The position numbers and the translations under genes were made by a program. From Bacteroidota bacterium (GTDB lineage: Bacteria > Bacteroidota > Ignavibacteria > SZUA-365), in assembly GCA_018224345.1 (NCBI GenBank), contig JAGTUW010000010.1:1-13426 (forward strand): 13,426 nt of DNA, in the 5' to 3' direction. Positions 1-6,568 of this stretch are shown one piece after another (the stretch's first letter is position 1; each line of letters starts with the position of its first letter). The notes beneath the pieces were generated by a model, which made no database searches, was not told where the DNA came from, and was given only the letters and a program-made list of their open reading frames with translations.

Positions 1-250
1 GTCTGGTAAACGCGCATGAAACGGAAAGCGGAGAGCGGACTGTCATCGCCCATTGCCGGCAGCCGGCCTACTCTTCGCCTTCCGGATTCATCCTTCATCC
101 TTCCCCACTCATCCTTCCCCACTCATCATTCATCACTCATCATTCATCACTCATCATTCCCCACTCTCCCTCATCACTTTTTTCCTTATCTTGAATGATG
201 CTGCCCAAGGGTTGCACTCATTCGTACGCGCATTATTGGAGGCCGAAACC
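1..250. other. Non-coding upstream region of the S46 peptidase gene
   Basis: I see no convincing gene here. Short frames run through it, but they consist of simple-sequence translation (Ser, His, Pro and Ile runs) and have no good ribosome binding site. The left part has ordinary composition and includes a GCCGGC-A-GCCGGC doublet at 55-67. From 86 to 192 the + strand contains no G at all and carries a 14-bp tandem repeat, annotated separately. The right end holds the ribosome binding site of the next gene (GGAGG at 238-242). No exact TAnnTTTG promoter element is visible; TATCTTGA near 187-194 is only a weak match. Confidence 0.7.
96..165. repeat. 14-bp minisatellite, five units, built from heptads
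   Basis: Five uninterrupted 14-bp units follow one another: CATCCTTCCCCACT twice (96-109, 110-123), CATCATTCATCACT twice (124-137, 138-151) and CATCATTCCCCACT once (152-165). Each unit splits into two heptads. The first is CAT(C/A)CTT-like or CATCATT and the second is CCCCACT or CATCACT. A further heptad, CATCCTT, precedes the array at 89-95. The array lies in a G-free pyrimidine-rich strand and ends about 85 bases before the ATG of the S46 peptidase. Since 14 is not a multiple of 3 and no coding frame is supported, it is a non-coding repeat. The function is unknown; slippage variation in the leader or promoter spacing is possible. Confidence 0.9.
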
Positions 251-2380
251 ATGTCACGATTCTTTCGCCTGAGTACCGTAGTATTCTTTTCTCTGTTCTT
301 TGTCGTCGGGCTCACCGCCGACGAGGGGATGTATCCTCTCAGCGACATCTCGCGTCTGGACCTGAAATCCAAAGGATTGGAAATCGATATTTCCGAATTG
401 TACAATCCCGATGGTGTCAGTCTGGTGGATGCGATCTGTCAGGTGGGCGGGGGTACGGGGGAATTCGTTTCTCCCGACGGACTGATTCTCACGAATCATC
501 ATATTGCTTTCAGTGGCGTCGTCGATGCGAGTACGCCGGAGAATGATTACCTGCGTGACGGTTTTACGGCGAGGACACGCGAAGAAGAAATCACTGCACG
601 CGGTTTTATCTGCCGCATTACCGAGGCCTATCGAGACGTATCGAAGGAAGTGCTGGAGGTGGCGACCGATGCGATGACACCGGCCGAGCGCAGTGATGCC
701 GTTCGCGAGCAGATGCAGAAGCTGGCACGGGAAGAAGAAGCTGACCGGGAGAATATTTCCTGTGAAGTTTCGGAAATGTTTCCCGGGAAAAGCTACGTGC
801 TGTTCACCTACCGGATTATCCGCGATGTGCGTATGGTCTATGTGCCACCGCAGGCAATCGGCAACTATGGCGGTGAGACCGACAACTGGATCTGGCCCCG
901 GCATACCGGCGACTTCTCCTTTCTTCGCGCCTATGTGGCGCCGGATGGAAGCACAGCTGAGTATTCTCCCGATAATGTCCCATATAGACCCAAACGCTAT
1001 ATCAAAGTGGCGCCGGAAGGCGTCGGCGAAGGAGACTTCGTCTTCATGCTCGGCTATCCCGGCCGTACCTACCGGCACAAAACATCGGACTATATCGCGC
1101 TGTATGAAAACGTCATTCTTCCGTATCTCTCGGGTCATTACGATTATATGATCGAGACCCTGGAAGTGGCTTCGAAGGAGGATCGCGCCTTGCAACTCGA
1201 ATTCGCGAATCTGCTGAAGGGACTTGCAAACGCGACAAAGAATTACAAAGGAAAAATGCAGAGCCTTGCACGTATCGCGCTCGTGGAAAAACGTCAGGAG
1301 GAAGAGGAGGCCCTGCAGCAGTTTATCAAAGCAAACCAGACATTGAATGCTACCTACGACGGGACGCTGATCGAACTCAGGCAGTTGTACAAAGATTACG
1401 AAGCCAGGGCCTTACAGGAAATTGTTACATCGATGCTTGGTCGCAATCAGTACCTCGCACTGCTGACGTCGGTCATTCGTGCGGCGGAACAGGGTGAGGT
1501 CAGTGAAGAAAACATCGAACGCATGGAGAAGTTCGTCGATCAGCAATACGGTCTGATTCATAAGGGCACGCAACTCGATTTTCTTGCCAAACTCCTTCAT
1601 GACTACTCCACGCTGCCGAAGGAACAAAAGCCGGATGCGATTGCGGTGTTGCTGGGCGGAGCAGTCGATTACGAAGGGGCCGTCGAACAGGTGCGATCGG
1701 CCTTCGAGGGCAGCGTGCTTTCTTCGCCGGCGGGCATAAAAACCGTGGCTGCGTGGGAGAAAAAACAGATAGAGGAAAGCCGTGATCCCTTTGTCGTCCT
1801 GGTGCGTGCGCTTGATCAAGTGAACAAAAGTATCATCGAACGCAGACGTACACGCGATGGAGAACTCACGCGCCTCGAAGCGGAATTGATCGATGCGAAA
1901 ATGGCCTGGCAGCAACGGGATTTCATCCCTGATGCCAACAGTACGCTGCGCCTGACCTATGGATACATCCGCGGCTACTCGCCTGCCGACGCCGTGTATC
2001 ACAGTCCCCAGAGCACGCTGCGCGGACTCATTGAGAAAAATACCGGCACGGAACCATTCAACGCTCCCGCACGTCTGGTCGAACTCTATAACACGAAGAA
2101 CTATGACCGGAAATACGAGGATGCCCTGCTCGAAGATGTGCCTGTCGGTATGCTGTACAATATGGACACGACCGGCGGCAACTCCGGGAGTCCTGTACTG
2201 AATGCACGCGGCGAACTGGTGGGAGTGAATTTTGACCGTGCCTTCGAAGCGACGGTCAATGACTACCAGTGGAGCGAGGAATACAGCCGCAGTATCGGTG
2301 TCGATATCCGTTATGTTCTCTTTATTGCAAAATATCTCGGGCAGGCAGATTTTCTTCTCCAGGAGCTCGGCGTGCATTGA
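251..2380 (+). CDS. S46 family dipeptidyl-peptidase, DPP11-like
   Basis: A serine exopeptidase of family S46 (DPP7/DPP11/DAP BII), which releases dipeptides from peptide N-termini, normally in the periplasm. I start it at 251, where GGAGG lies 8 bases upstream and residues 1-23 form a signal peptide; the frame is open further upstream through repeat sequence. The 709 residues match the family length. The catalytic His is probably H84 (TNHHIAF), the Asp D221 (PRHTGDF) and the Ser S645 (TGGNSGSP). The N-terminus-clamping residues known from DAP BII are present with matching spacing: N212 and W213, N327, and D662. R663 lies 18 residues after the catalytic Ser, as does Arg673 after Ser655 in Porphyromonas gingivalis DPP11, which sets preference for Asp/Glu at P1; DPP7 has Gly there. 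The Cys I recall following the catalytic His in most members is Ile here. The family call is firm; the specificity is inferred. Confidence 0.93.
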   Translation: MSRFFRLSTVVFFSLFFVVGLTADEGMYPLSDISRLDLKSKGLEIDISELYNPDGVSLVDAICQVGGGTGEFVSPDGLILTNHHIAFSGVVDASTPENDYLRDGFTARTREEEITARGFICRITEAYRDVSKEVLEVATDAMTPAERSDAVREQMQKLAREEEADRENISCEVSEMFPGKSYVLFTYRIIRDVRMVYVPPQAIGNYGGETDNWIWPRHTGDFSFLRAYVAPDGSTAEYSPDNVPYRPKRYIKVAPEGVGEGDFVFMLGYPGRTYRHKTSDYIALYENVILPYLSGHYDYMIETLEVASKEDRALQLEFANLLKGLANATKNYKGKMQSLARIALVEKRQEEEEALQQFIKANQTLNATYDGTLIELRQLYKDYEARALQEIVTSMLGRNQYLALLTSVIRAAEQGEVSEENIERMEKFVDQQYGLIHKGTQLDFLAKLLHDYSTLPKEQKPDAIAVLLGGAVDYEGAVEQVRSAFEGSVLSSPAGIKTVAAWEKKQIEESRDPFVVLVRALDQVNKSIIERRRTRDGELTRLEAELIDAKMAWQQRDFIPDANSTLRLTYGYIRGYSPADAVYHSPQSTLRGLIEKNTGTEPFNAPARLVELYNTKNYDRKYEDALLEDVPVGMLYNMDTTGGNSGSPVLNARGELVGVNFDRAFEATVNDYQWSEEYSRSIGVDIRYVLFIAKYLGQADFLLQELGVH

Positions 2381-2473
2381 CCGCCGGTGTTATGCCTGCT
2401 GTGTTACGGTGCGGGGCGCCCACCCGCCCTGACCGCACCCGGAAGTATTGACGGAATCACGCGCGTCCTCCCT

Positions 2474-2492
2474 TGCCTGAATGCTTCAGGCA
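2474..2492. repeat. Perfect 8-bp inverted repeat upstream of the MBL-fold gene
   Basis: TGCCTGAA and TTCAGGCA flank a 3-base loop (TGC), giving a perfect 8-bp stem. It lies 94 bases after the S46 peptidase stop and 49 bases before the ATG of the next gene. No T-run follows on either strand, so it is not a classical rho-independent terminator. It could be a transcript-end hairpin, a leader structure, an operator, or chance. Confidence 0.5.
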
Positions 2493-2541
2493 TCCCGATG
2501 ATCTGCGGGCAACAACACACACAGTGGATGGAAAGGCATTC

Positions 2542-3333
2542 ATGAATATCATTGTACTCAATTCGGGCAGCAACGGGAATGCCGTGTACGTGGAATCTCC
2601 CGTCAGCGGCGCCGCGGTACTGCTCGATTGCGGTATATCCTGCAGACAGATCGAATTGCGACTCGCCAGACATGATCGTACGCCGTCGGGCATTCATGGC
2701 ATTTTTATCACGCATGAACATGCCGACCATGTCCGCGGCCTGCCCGTGATGACGAAGCGAAATCACATTCCGACCTTTCTGACAGACGCGACATGGCGGA
2801 GAATGCACAGAAACAAGCCGCGTTTCCGGCATGAATTCATGGGCAATACCGGGACGGTACGGGTCGCGGATATCGAAGTCCGGGCGATTCCCAAATCACA
2901 TGACGCCGCCGATCCGGTTTCTTTTCTCGTCACGATACAGGACGTACGATTCCTGTATGCGACGGATCTCGGTGCATACGGATCTGAACTGACCACCATT
3001 TTTGCGGATGTCGATGTTGCCCTGATTGAAAGCAATTATGACGAGGACATGCTGACGGCAGGTCCGTATCCACCTCATCTGAAACATCGTATACGGTCGG
3101 CGCATGGCCATCTCTCGAACCTCAAGGCCATGGAGCTGATCGGGTCGCATTGCAACGGCAGACTGCGGACACTGATTCTGGGTCACCTCAGCGCCAACAA
3201 CAATACGCCGGAGGTGGTGTTGCGCGAGTTCGAAACGGCGTTTGCGTCTCGCAGCGACCTGCCCCCCTGTGTTGTCGTTGCATCACGGTATGATGTCGGC
3301 GAACTGATCAGTATTCAATCGTCCCTTTCCTGA
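2542..3333 (+). CDS. walJ: MBL-fold metallohydrolase, WalJ/YycJ-type nuclease
   Basis: A metallo-beta-lactamase-fold protein of the WalJ (YycJ) family. Bacillus members are reported to be metal-dependent DNA 5'-3' exonucleases; the protein is cytosolic with no signal peptide. The start at 2542 gives 263 residues, near the family norm, and GGAAAGG sits just upstream. An in-frame TTG at 2473 would add 23 residues with no family resemblance. Visible signatures are NSGSNGN (7-13), the metal motif HEHADH (58-63), SHDAADP (119-125), ATDLG with D142, ESNYDEDML (163-171), HGHLSN (188-193) and LGHLSANNN (213-221). The ESN-D and HLSN blocks separate it from generic MBL hydrolases. It follows the S46 gene by 161 bases, so co-transcription is possible but not shown. 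In Firmicutes it lies in the walRK operon, but no such genes are seen here. Confidence 0.88.
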   Translation: MNIIVLNSGSNGNAVYVESPVSGAAVLLDCGISCRQIELRLARHDRTPSGIHGIFITHEHADHVRGLPVMTKRNHIPTFLTDATWRRMHRNKPRFRHEFMGNTGTVRVADIEVRAIPKSHDAADPVSFLVTIQDVRFLYATDLGAYGSELTTIFADVDVALIESNYDEDMLTAGPYPPHLKHRIRSAHGHLSNLKAMELIGSHCNGRLRTLILGHLSANNNTPEVVLREFETAFASRSDLPPCVVVASRYDVGELISIQSSLS

Positions 3334-3386
3334 TCGAAAGATTGGTATTTGTTCCTTCCTTCCGTCGAATGTCATGTTCGTGACAG

Positions 3387-3421
3387 TTTGCCGGTCGGCG
3401 AACCCGTATCCTGTATCTTTG
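3387..3421 (+). promoter_or_regulatory. Candidate Bacteroidota-type promoter (TTTG / TATCTTTG)
   Basis: TATCTTTG at 3414-3421 is an exact match to the TAnnTTTG -7 element used by the primary sigma factor of Bacteroidota. A TTTG occurs at 3387-3390 as a possible -33 element, but the 23-base gap is somewhat longer than the usual 19-21. The element lies 42 bases before the ATG of the flavin reductase gene, so the leader would be short. It suggests that gene is transcribed separately from the MBL-fold gene. The motif is seen in the sequence; its activity is inferred. Confidence 0.45.
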
Positions 3422-3463
3422 CAATGGTTCAGTTTTACAATTCATCAGTTCAGTGAGGAGTCC

Positions 3464-4225
3464 ATGGCGCTCAATGAAAAACAACAGGAATTGTGTTCCG
3501 CGAATACTGTGGATTATACAGGTCTGCGTGCGATCCTGGTCAACACCTCTCTCAAAAAACAGGCATCACAAAGTCATACGCGGATGCTGCTCAATGTGGT
3601 CGAGGAGATCATGAGCGCAAACGGCGTGGGAGTGGAACAGATCCATCTGTTGGATCATCAGGTCCCACCCGGTGTGTATCCCGATATGACCGAACATGGT
3701 TGGGAGCGGGATGACTGGCCGGTTCTGTGGGAGAAAATCAAAAATGCGCACATTCTTGTTGTCGGTACTCCACTCTGGCTGGGAGAAGAGTCTTCGGTCT
3801 GTCGTGTTCTCATCGAGCGGCTGTACGGAATGTCCGGCCTGCTCAATGAGCAGGGACAATCGATATATTATAACAAGGTCGGTGGATGTGTCATCACCGG
3901 TAACGAAGACGGTATCAAACATACCGCCATGACAATCGGATATGCGCTGTCGCATCTCGGCTACACCATTCCTCCACAGGCGGATTGCGGATGGATCGGC
4001 GAGGCCGGGCCGGGTCCCTCGTACGGCGATACACTCGAGGATGGATCGCGTGCAGGTTTCGACAACGATTTCACACAACGAAATACTACGATCATGACCT
4101 GGAATACAATGCATCTGGCCCGTATGCTCGAACAGGCAGGTGGCATTCCAAACCATGGCAATAATCGTGAAGCATGGCGGGCGGGGTGTCGTTTCGACTA
4201 TGCGAATCCGGAATACCGTTCGTGA
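3464..4225 (+). CDS. NAD(P)H-dependent FMN reductase / flavodoxin-like protein
   Basis: A cytosolic flavodoxin-fold oxidoreductase, probably binding FMN and reducing it or another acceptor with NAD(P)H. The start at 3464 has GAGGAG at 3455-3460 and gives 253 residues. An upstream extension of 30 residues is open but would cover the promoter-like element. After a 20-residue lead, a first beta strand runs into a phosphate-binding type loop (ILVNTSLKKQASQSHT, 24-39). The second flavin loop follows a hydrophobic strand (ILVVGTPLWLGEESS, 97-111), and the third is VITGNEDGIKHT (143-154). This order is that of the NADPH-dependent FMN reductase family (PF03358-like). The C-terminal part (about 175-253) is rich in Gly, Asn and Trp and I do not recognise a separate domain there. 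Substrate and pathway are unknown. Confidence 0.8.
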   Translation: MALNEKQQELCSANTVDYTGLRAILVNTSLKKQASQSHTRMLLNVVEEIMSANGVGVEQIHLLDHQVPPGVYPDMTEHGWERDDWPVLWEKIKNAHILVVGTPLWLGEESSVCRVLIERLYGMSGLLNEQGQSIYYNKVGGCVITGNEDGIKHTAMTIGYALSHLGYTIPPQADCGWIGEAGPGPSYGDTLEDGSRAGFDNDFTQRNTTIMTWNTMHLARMLEQAGGIPNHGNNREAWRAGCRFDYANPEYRS

Positions 4226-4274
4226 ATTGCAGTGCAGGACATCTTACCATGTCCGGCAGAAAGATGCTGTACAT

Positions 4275-5057
4275 ATGATACATACACACAGGACCATCAT
4301 ATCACTTTTACTCTGCATCCTGATTCAGGGTGTGGCATGGGCTGCTCCGGATGAACGGCTGTCGGTGCGGCTTTCGGATATATCCCCTTCCGGTGCAACC
4401 GCCTTCCGGCTGCACGATGCAACATCCACGGATGAGAAGGCAACACCTGCCCATGAGAGAAGTACTGTGAGCAGCGACAGCCTCGTGTTGAACGTGTCGG
4501 GTGAGGGGAATCACTTTTTCCTGCACTGGATCGCTCCCCGGCTTTTCAGTTGCCTCGAATACGAAGTCGAGAGGGCGTGGGCTCAGGATTATCGTATAAC
4601 GGCTGAAACCCGGTGGGTCAGGATCGGTGATGTCCCGGGAATCTGCTTCGTCGATGAGAGCATCCCCTACTCCTTTACCGATCGCACTTCGGGAACACTG
4701 ACAGAGGGCAGCGTGCAGTACCGGCTGTATATCAAGACACTCGATGGACAGGAATACTACTCCTACTCGGAGGCGCTCCTGGTTTCACAGCCGGAGCGCA
4801 TCCGCATCCTCGATGTTTATCCACAGCCGGCATCGCAGGAGGTAACTGCATCCGTTGTCGTTCCATCTTTTTCCGGTGTGTCGTATCGCATTTTCAACAC
4901 TCTCGGTCAGGTCGTAGCTTCGGTTCCGAACGCGTTTACAGGAAGCGGATTGCAGCTTGTCCCGGTCGGTGTTTCGGGACTTCCATCCGGCCACTACCAG
5001 CTCGAAATCAGTACCGGCGATGGCGTTGCGCACACGGTGCTGCGGATTCTTCGCTGA
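4275..5057 (+). CDS. Exported protein with T9SS C-terminal sorting domain
   Basis: A predicted secreted protein of 260 residues. The ATG at 4275 opens directly into a signal peptide (hydrophobic residues 8-23, likely cleavage near AWA-AP). In-frame ATGs upstream, from 4140, overlap the preceding gene and lack a signal. Residues about 80-170 read like a fibronectin type III or related beta-sandwich domain: a W near 85, YEVERA (97-102), YSFTD (132-136) and YRLYIKTLDGQEYYS (149-163). Residues about 175-260 resemble a type A T9SS sorting domain, with VYPQPA (181-186), YRIFNTLGQVV (204-214), GLPSGHY (235-241) and a terminal VLRILR. It would be exported by Sec and then across the outer membrane by T9SS. 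No catalytic motif is visible, so it may be an adhesin-like or structural surface protein. It sits 49 bases after the flavoprotein gene; a 6-bp hairpin without a T-run (4237-4254) lies between. Confidence 0.78.
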   Translation: MIHTHRTIISLLLCILIQGVAWAAPDERLSVRLSDISPSGATAFRLHDATSTDEKATPAHERSTVSSDSLVLNVSGEGNHFFLHWIAPRLFSCLEYEVERAWAQDYRITAETRWVRIGDVPGICFVDESIPYSFTDRTSGTLTEGSVQYRLYIKTLDGQEYYSYSEALLVSQPERIRILDVYPQPASQEVTASVVVPSFSGVSYRIFNTLGQVVASVPNAFTGSGLQLVPVGVSGLPSGHYQLEISTGDGVAHTVLRILR

Positions 5058-5075
5058 TCACGGCTTGTCCCCGTG

Positions 5076-5115
5076 AAAAAACACAGCCCCGCAACTGATG
5101 TGCAGGGCTGTGTTT
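5076..5115. terminator. Bidirectional rho-independent terminator between convergent genes
   Basis: The arms AAACACAGCCC (5079-5089) and GGGCTGTGTTT (5105-5115) pair perfectly over 11 bp. An inner GCA/TGC stem and a 7-base loop continue the hairpin. A run of six A at 5076-5081 becomes T6 on the - strand, and TTTCAT continues on the + strand. It lies 18 bases after the + strand gene ending at 5057 and 60 bases after the - strand gene ending at 5176, so it can serve both. CTGTGTTTCAT from the right arm recurs at 5128-5138. Confidence 0.88.
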
Positions 5116-5175
5116 CATATAGTGGAACTGTGTTTCATGAAGGGGAAGACCCCGACGGCGGCTGAGTGACCGGGA

Positions 5176-5823
5176 TCATGAATCAAGCGCCGTACGTGCG
5201 GCGGCGAGCAGGAGCTGCGGATCGAGACGAACCTTGTAATCCGGATTGACATAGGTGAATGTAATGCGCCCCTCCCTGTTGACCACAAAGACGGCAGGGA
5301 CGGGAAGCATATGATGCGTCTTTCCCGATGCAGCCTCGATATCGAGATTGTGCTCCCTGTAACTGGTGACGGTCCGGGCGTCGAGTTCATAGGCGATCCC
5401 GAATTGCTTCGCGGCTTCCATGTCGCTGTCGGAGAGAAGAGTGTAGCGCAGGGAATGTTGTGAAGCGCTTTTCATCAGATGCTCCGGTGTATCAGGAGAA
5501 ATCCCGATAAGCTGTACACCCATTTCGCGTAACTCCTGCTCGATTGCCTGGAGCTGACCGAGTTGTACGCTGCAGAACGGACACCAGCCACCACGGTAAA
5601 AGATTATGACGGCAGGCTGCTTCTCAACGGCATCCCGTAATGCAAGGCCGGAGCCGGTAGTCCCTGCAAGTCGTACAGATGGGATCGTCATACCCGGTTT
5701 CAGTGGACAGACCGCTTCCGCCGTTTTCGGGACGGCAGTCTCCGCGGTGTCCCGGGTTTGTGCGAACATGCTGCCGAGAGGCAGGACGAGAAGTGTTGTT
5801 ATCATGACATCGAACAGTGGCAT
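5176..5823 (-). CDS. Exported AhpC/TSA peroxiredoxin-like protein
   Basis: A thioredoxin-fold protein of the AhpC/TSA superfamily, most like the peroxiredoxin-like (PRX_like2) group. The start at 5823 has CGGAGG with 5 bases spacing. The 215 residues begin with a hydrophobic segment (7-21, ending FAQ) that should export it to the periplasm. The active-site block FYRGGWCPFCSVQL (75-88) contains C81 and C84 as a CxxC pair, more thioredoxin-like than the single peroxidatic Cys of classic peroxiredoxins. LIGISPDTPE (about 105-114) and the later PAVFVVNREGRI are typical superfamily strands. It follows the YHS-domain gene by 40 bases on the same strand, so the two are probably one operon. It could reduce peroxides or act as a disulfide reductant; the substrate cannot be read from the sequence. 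Confidence 0.87.
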   Translation of the reverse strand: MPLFDVMITTLLVLPLGSMFAQTRDTAETAVPKTAEAVCPLKPGMTIPSVRLAGTTGSGLALRDAVEKQPAVIIFYRGGWCPFCSVQLGQLQAIEQELREMGVQLIGISPDTPEHLMKSASQHSLRYTLLSDSDMEAAKQFGIAYELDARTVTSYREHNLDIEAASGKTHHMLPVPAVFVVNREGRITFTYVNPDYKVRLDPQLLLAAARTALDS

Positions 5824-5863
5824 TTTTTCCTCCGTGCAGGTGATTCATTCACGAGTCTGTTCC

Positions 5864-6304
5864 TTATTCTCCCATCGATGACCAGTGCGTGTCGGCTTGC
5901 TCAATGATCATGTCAGGGTCGTCGCCGAACTGTTGCATGGCCTCTTCGCTGGAAAACATGTAGAGGGCGCCGTTGAAATTGGCGAACAACTGTGGATCGG
6001 CGTCCATGCGTTTGCCCATGGCCATGGCTGTTGCGCAGGTACCGTCATAGCGCGGGGTGTACTTCCCGGGGTCCATTTCAAACATCTTCTTTGCGTCCTT
6101 GTTTGCGAATACATAGCGGTGTCCCTCGTATGTGGACGAAATCTTCTCATCTCCTTTCATGGGTTTGTTCATTTCGACATAGGCAACGGGGCAGTAGCCA
6201 TCGAGCGCAGGGTGCTGTGCATCGGCTGCATTGCGCTGGGCGTGCAGGTGGGACGAAAAGAGGAAGACGAACAGGGTCGCAGTGAAGAAGATTCTGTATT
6301 TCAT
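5864..6304 (-). CDS. Exported tandem-YHS-domain protein
   Basis: A small periplasmic protein of 146 residues with a signal peptide (1-22, ending HAQ). The start at 6304 has GGAG 6 bases upstream; the frame is open for 36 more codons upstream but those lack a signal. The first YHS domain covers about 33-92: LDGYCPVAY (34-42), KPMKG (47-51), YEGHRYVFAN (59-68), and DPGKYTPRYDGTC (78-90). A second, shorter YHS-like unit follows: ATAMAMGKRMDADPQLF (91-107), NGALYMFSSEEAM (111-123), FGDDPD (126-131). This arrangement resembles proteins annotated as YHS domain-containing (seleno)protein. YHS domains are often linked to heavy-metal proteins, but no direct role is established for this class. Conserved Cys are C38 and C90. 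It is likely the first gene of an operon with the peroxiredoxin-like gene. Confidence 0.82.
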   Translation of the reverse strand: MKYRIFFTATLFVFLFSSHLHAQRNAADAQHPALDGYCPVAYVEMNKPMKGDEKISSTYEGHRYVFANKDAKKMFEMDPGKYTPRYDGTCATAMAMGKRMDADPQLFANFNGALYMFSSEEAMQQFGDDPDMIIEQADTHWSSMGE

Positions 6305-6568
6305 CTGTATCTCCGATAGCGTGTTGAACAATGTGTCTGCACAATGTAGAACTCTGGCACCGTTCTGGTTGTCCGAAAGACGACATTTCAGCGCAACACG
6401 GAAATCGTGCACGGGAATGACGCATCACGCGCTGAACGGTCTCTCTGCTCGGCTATTGCAAAGCACATCGGCGACCGCGCACAGAAAGGACACCGTGCGC
6501 TGAATTGCAGCCCGTGCGGTTTGGTAAGGATGAAAAAGCAGGATGGCAATGCGGTAGGAAGTGACGCC
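6305..6568. other. Intergenic region between YHS and TonB-domain genes
   Basis: This 264-base region should hold the end of the TonB-domain transcript and the promoter of the YHS/peroxiredoxin operon, both on the - strand. A GCGCAC/GTGCGC inverted repeat (6477-6482 and 6495-6500) with a 12-base loop has no T-run, so it is at best a weak terminator. On the - strand TACATTGT about 45 bases upstream of the YHS start resembles TAnnTTTG imperfectly. I see no supported gene. Confidence 0.5.

Noticed and set aside
96..165. CRISPR-like appearance of the repeat array
   Set aside because: The units are contiguous with no spacers, only 14 bp long, and no cas gene is present.
16..198. Small + strand frame and the upstream extension of the S46 gene through the repeat
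   Set aside because: Translation is simple-sequence only. The ATG at 251 has a strong ribosome binding site followed by a signal peptide.
254..1195. Long open frame on the - strand (313 codons) opposite the S46 gene
   Set aside because: It lies fully antisense to a gene with clear family motifs, and its translation shows no domain or credible start. A similar frame at 1412-2377 was rejected for the same reason.
4237..4254. GGACAT/ATGTCC hairpin as terminator of the flavin reductase gene
   Set aside because: The stem is only 6 bp and no T-run follows, so termination is not supported.
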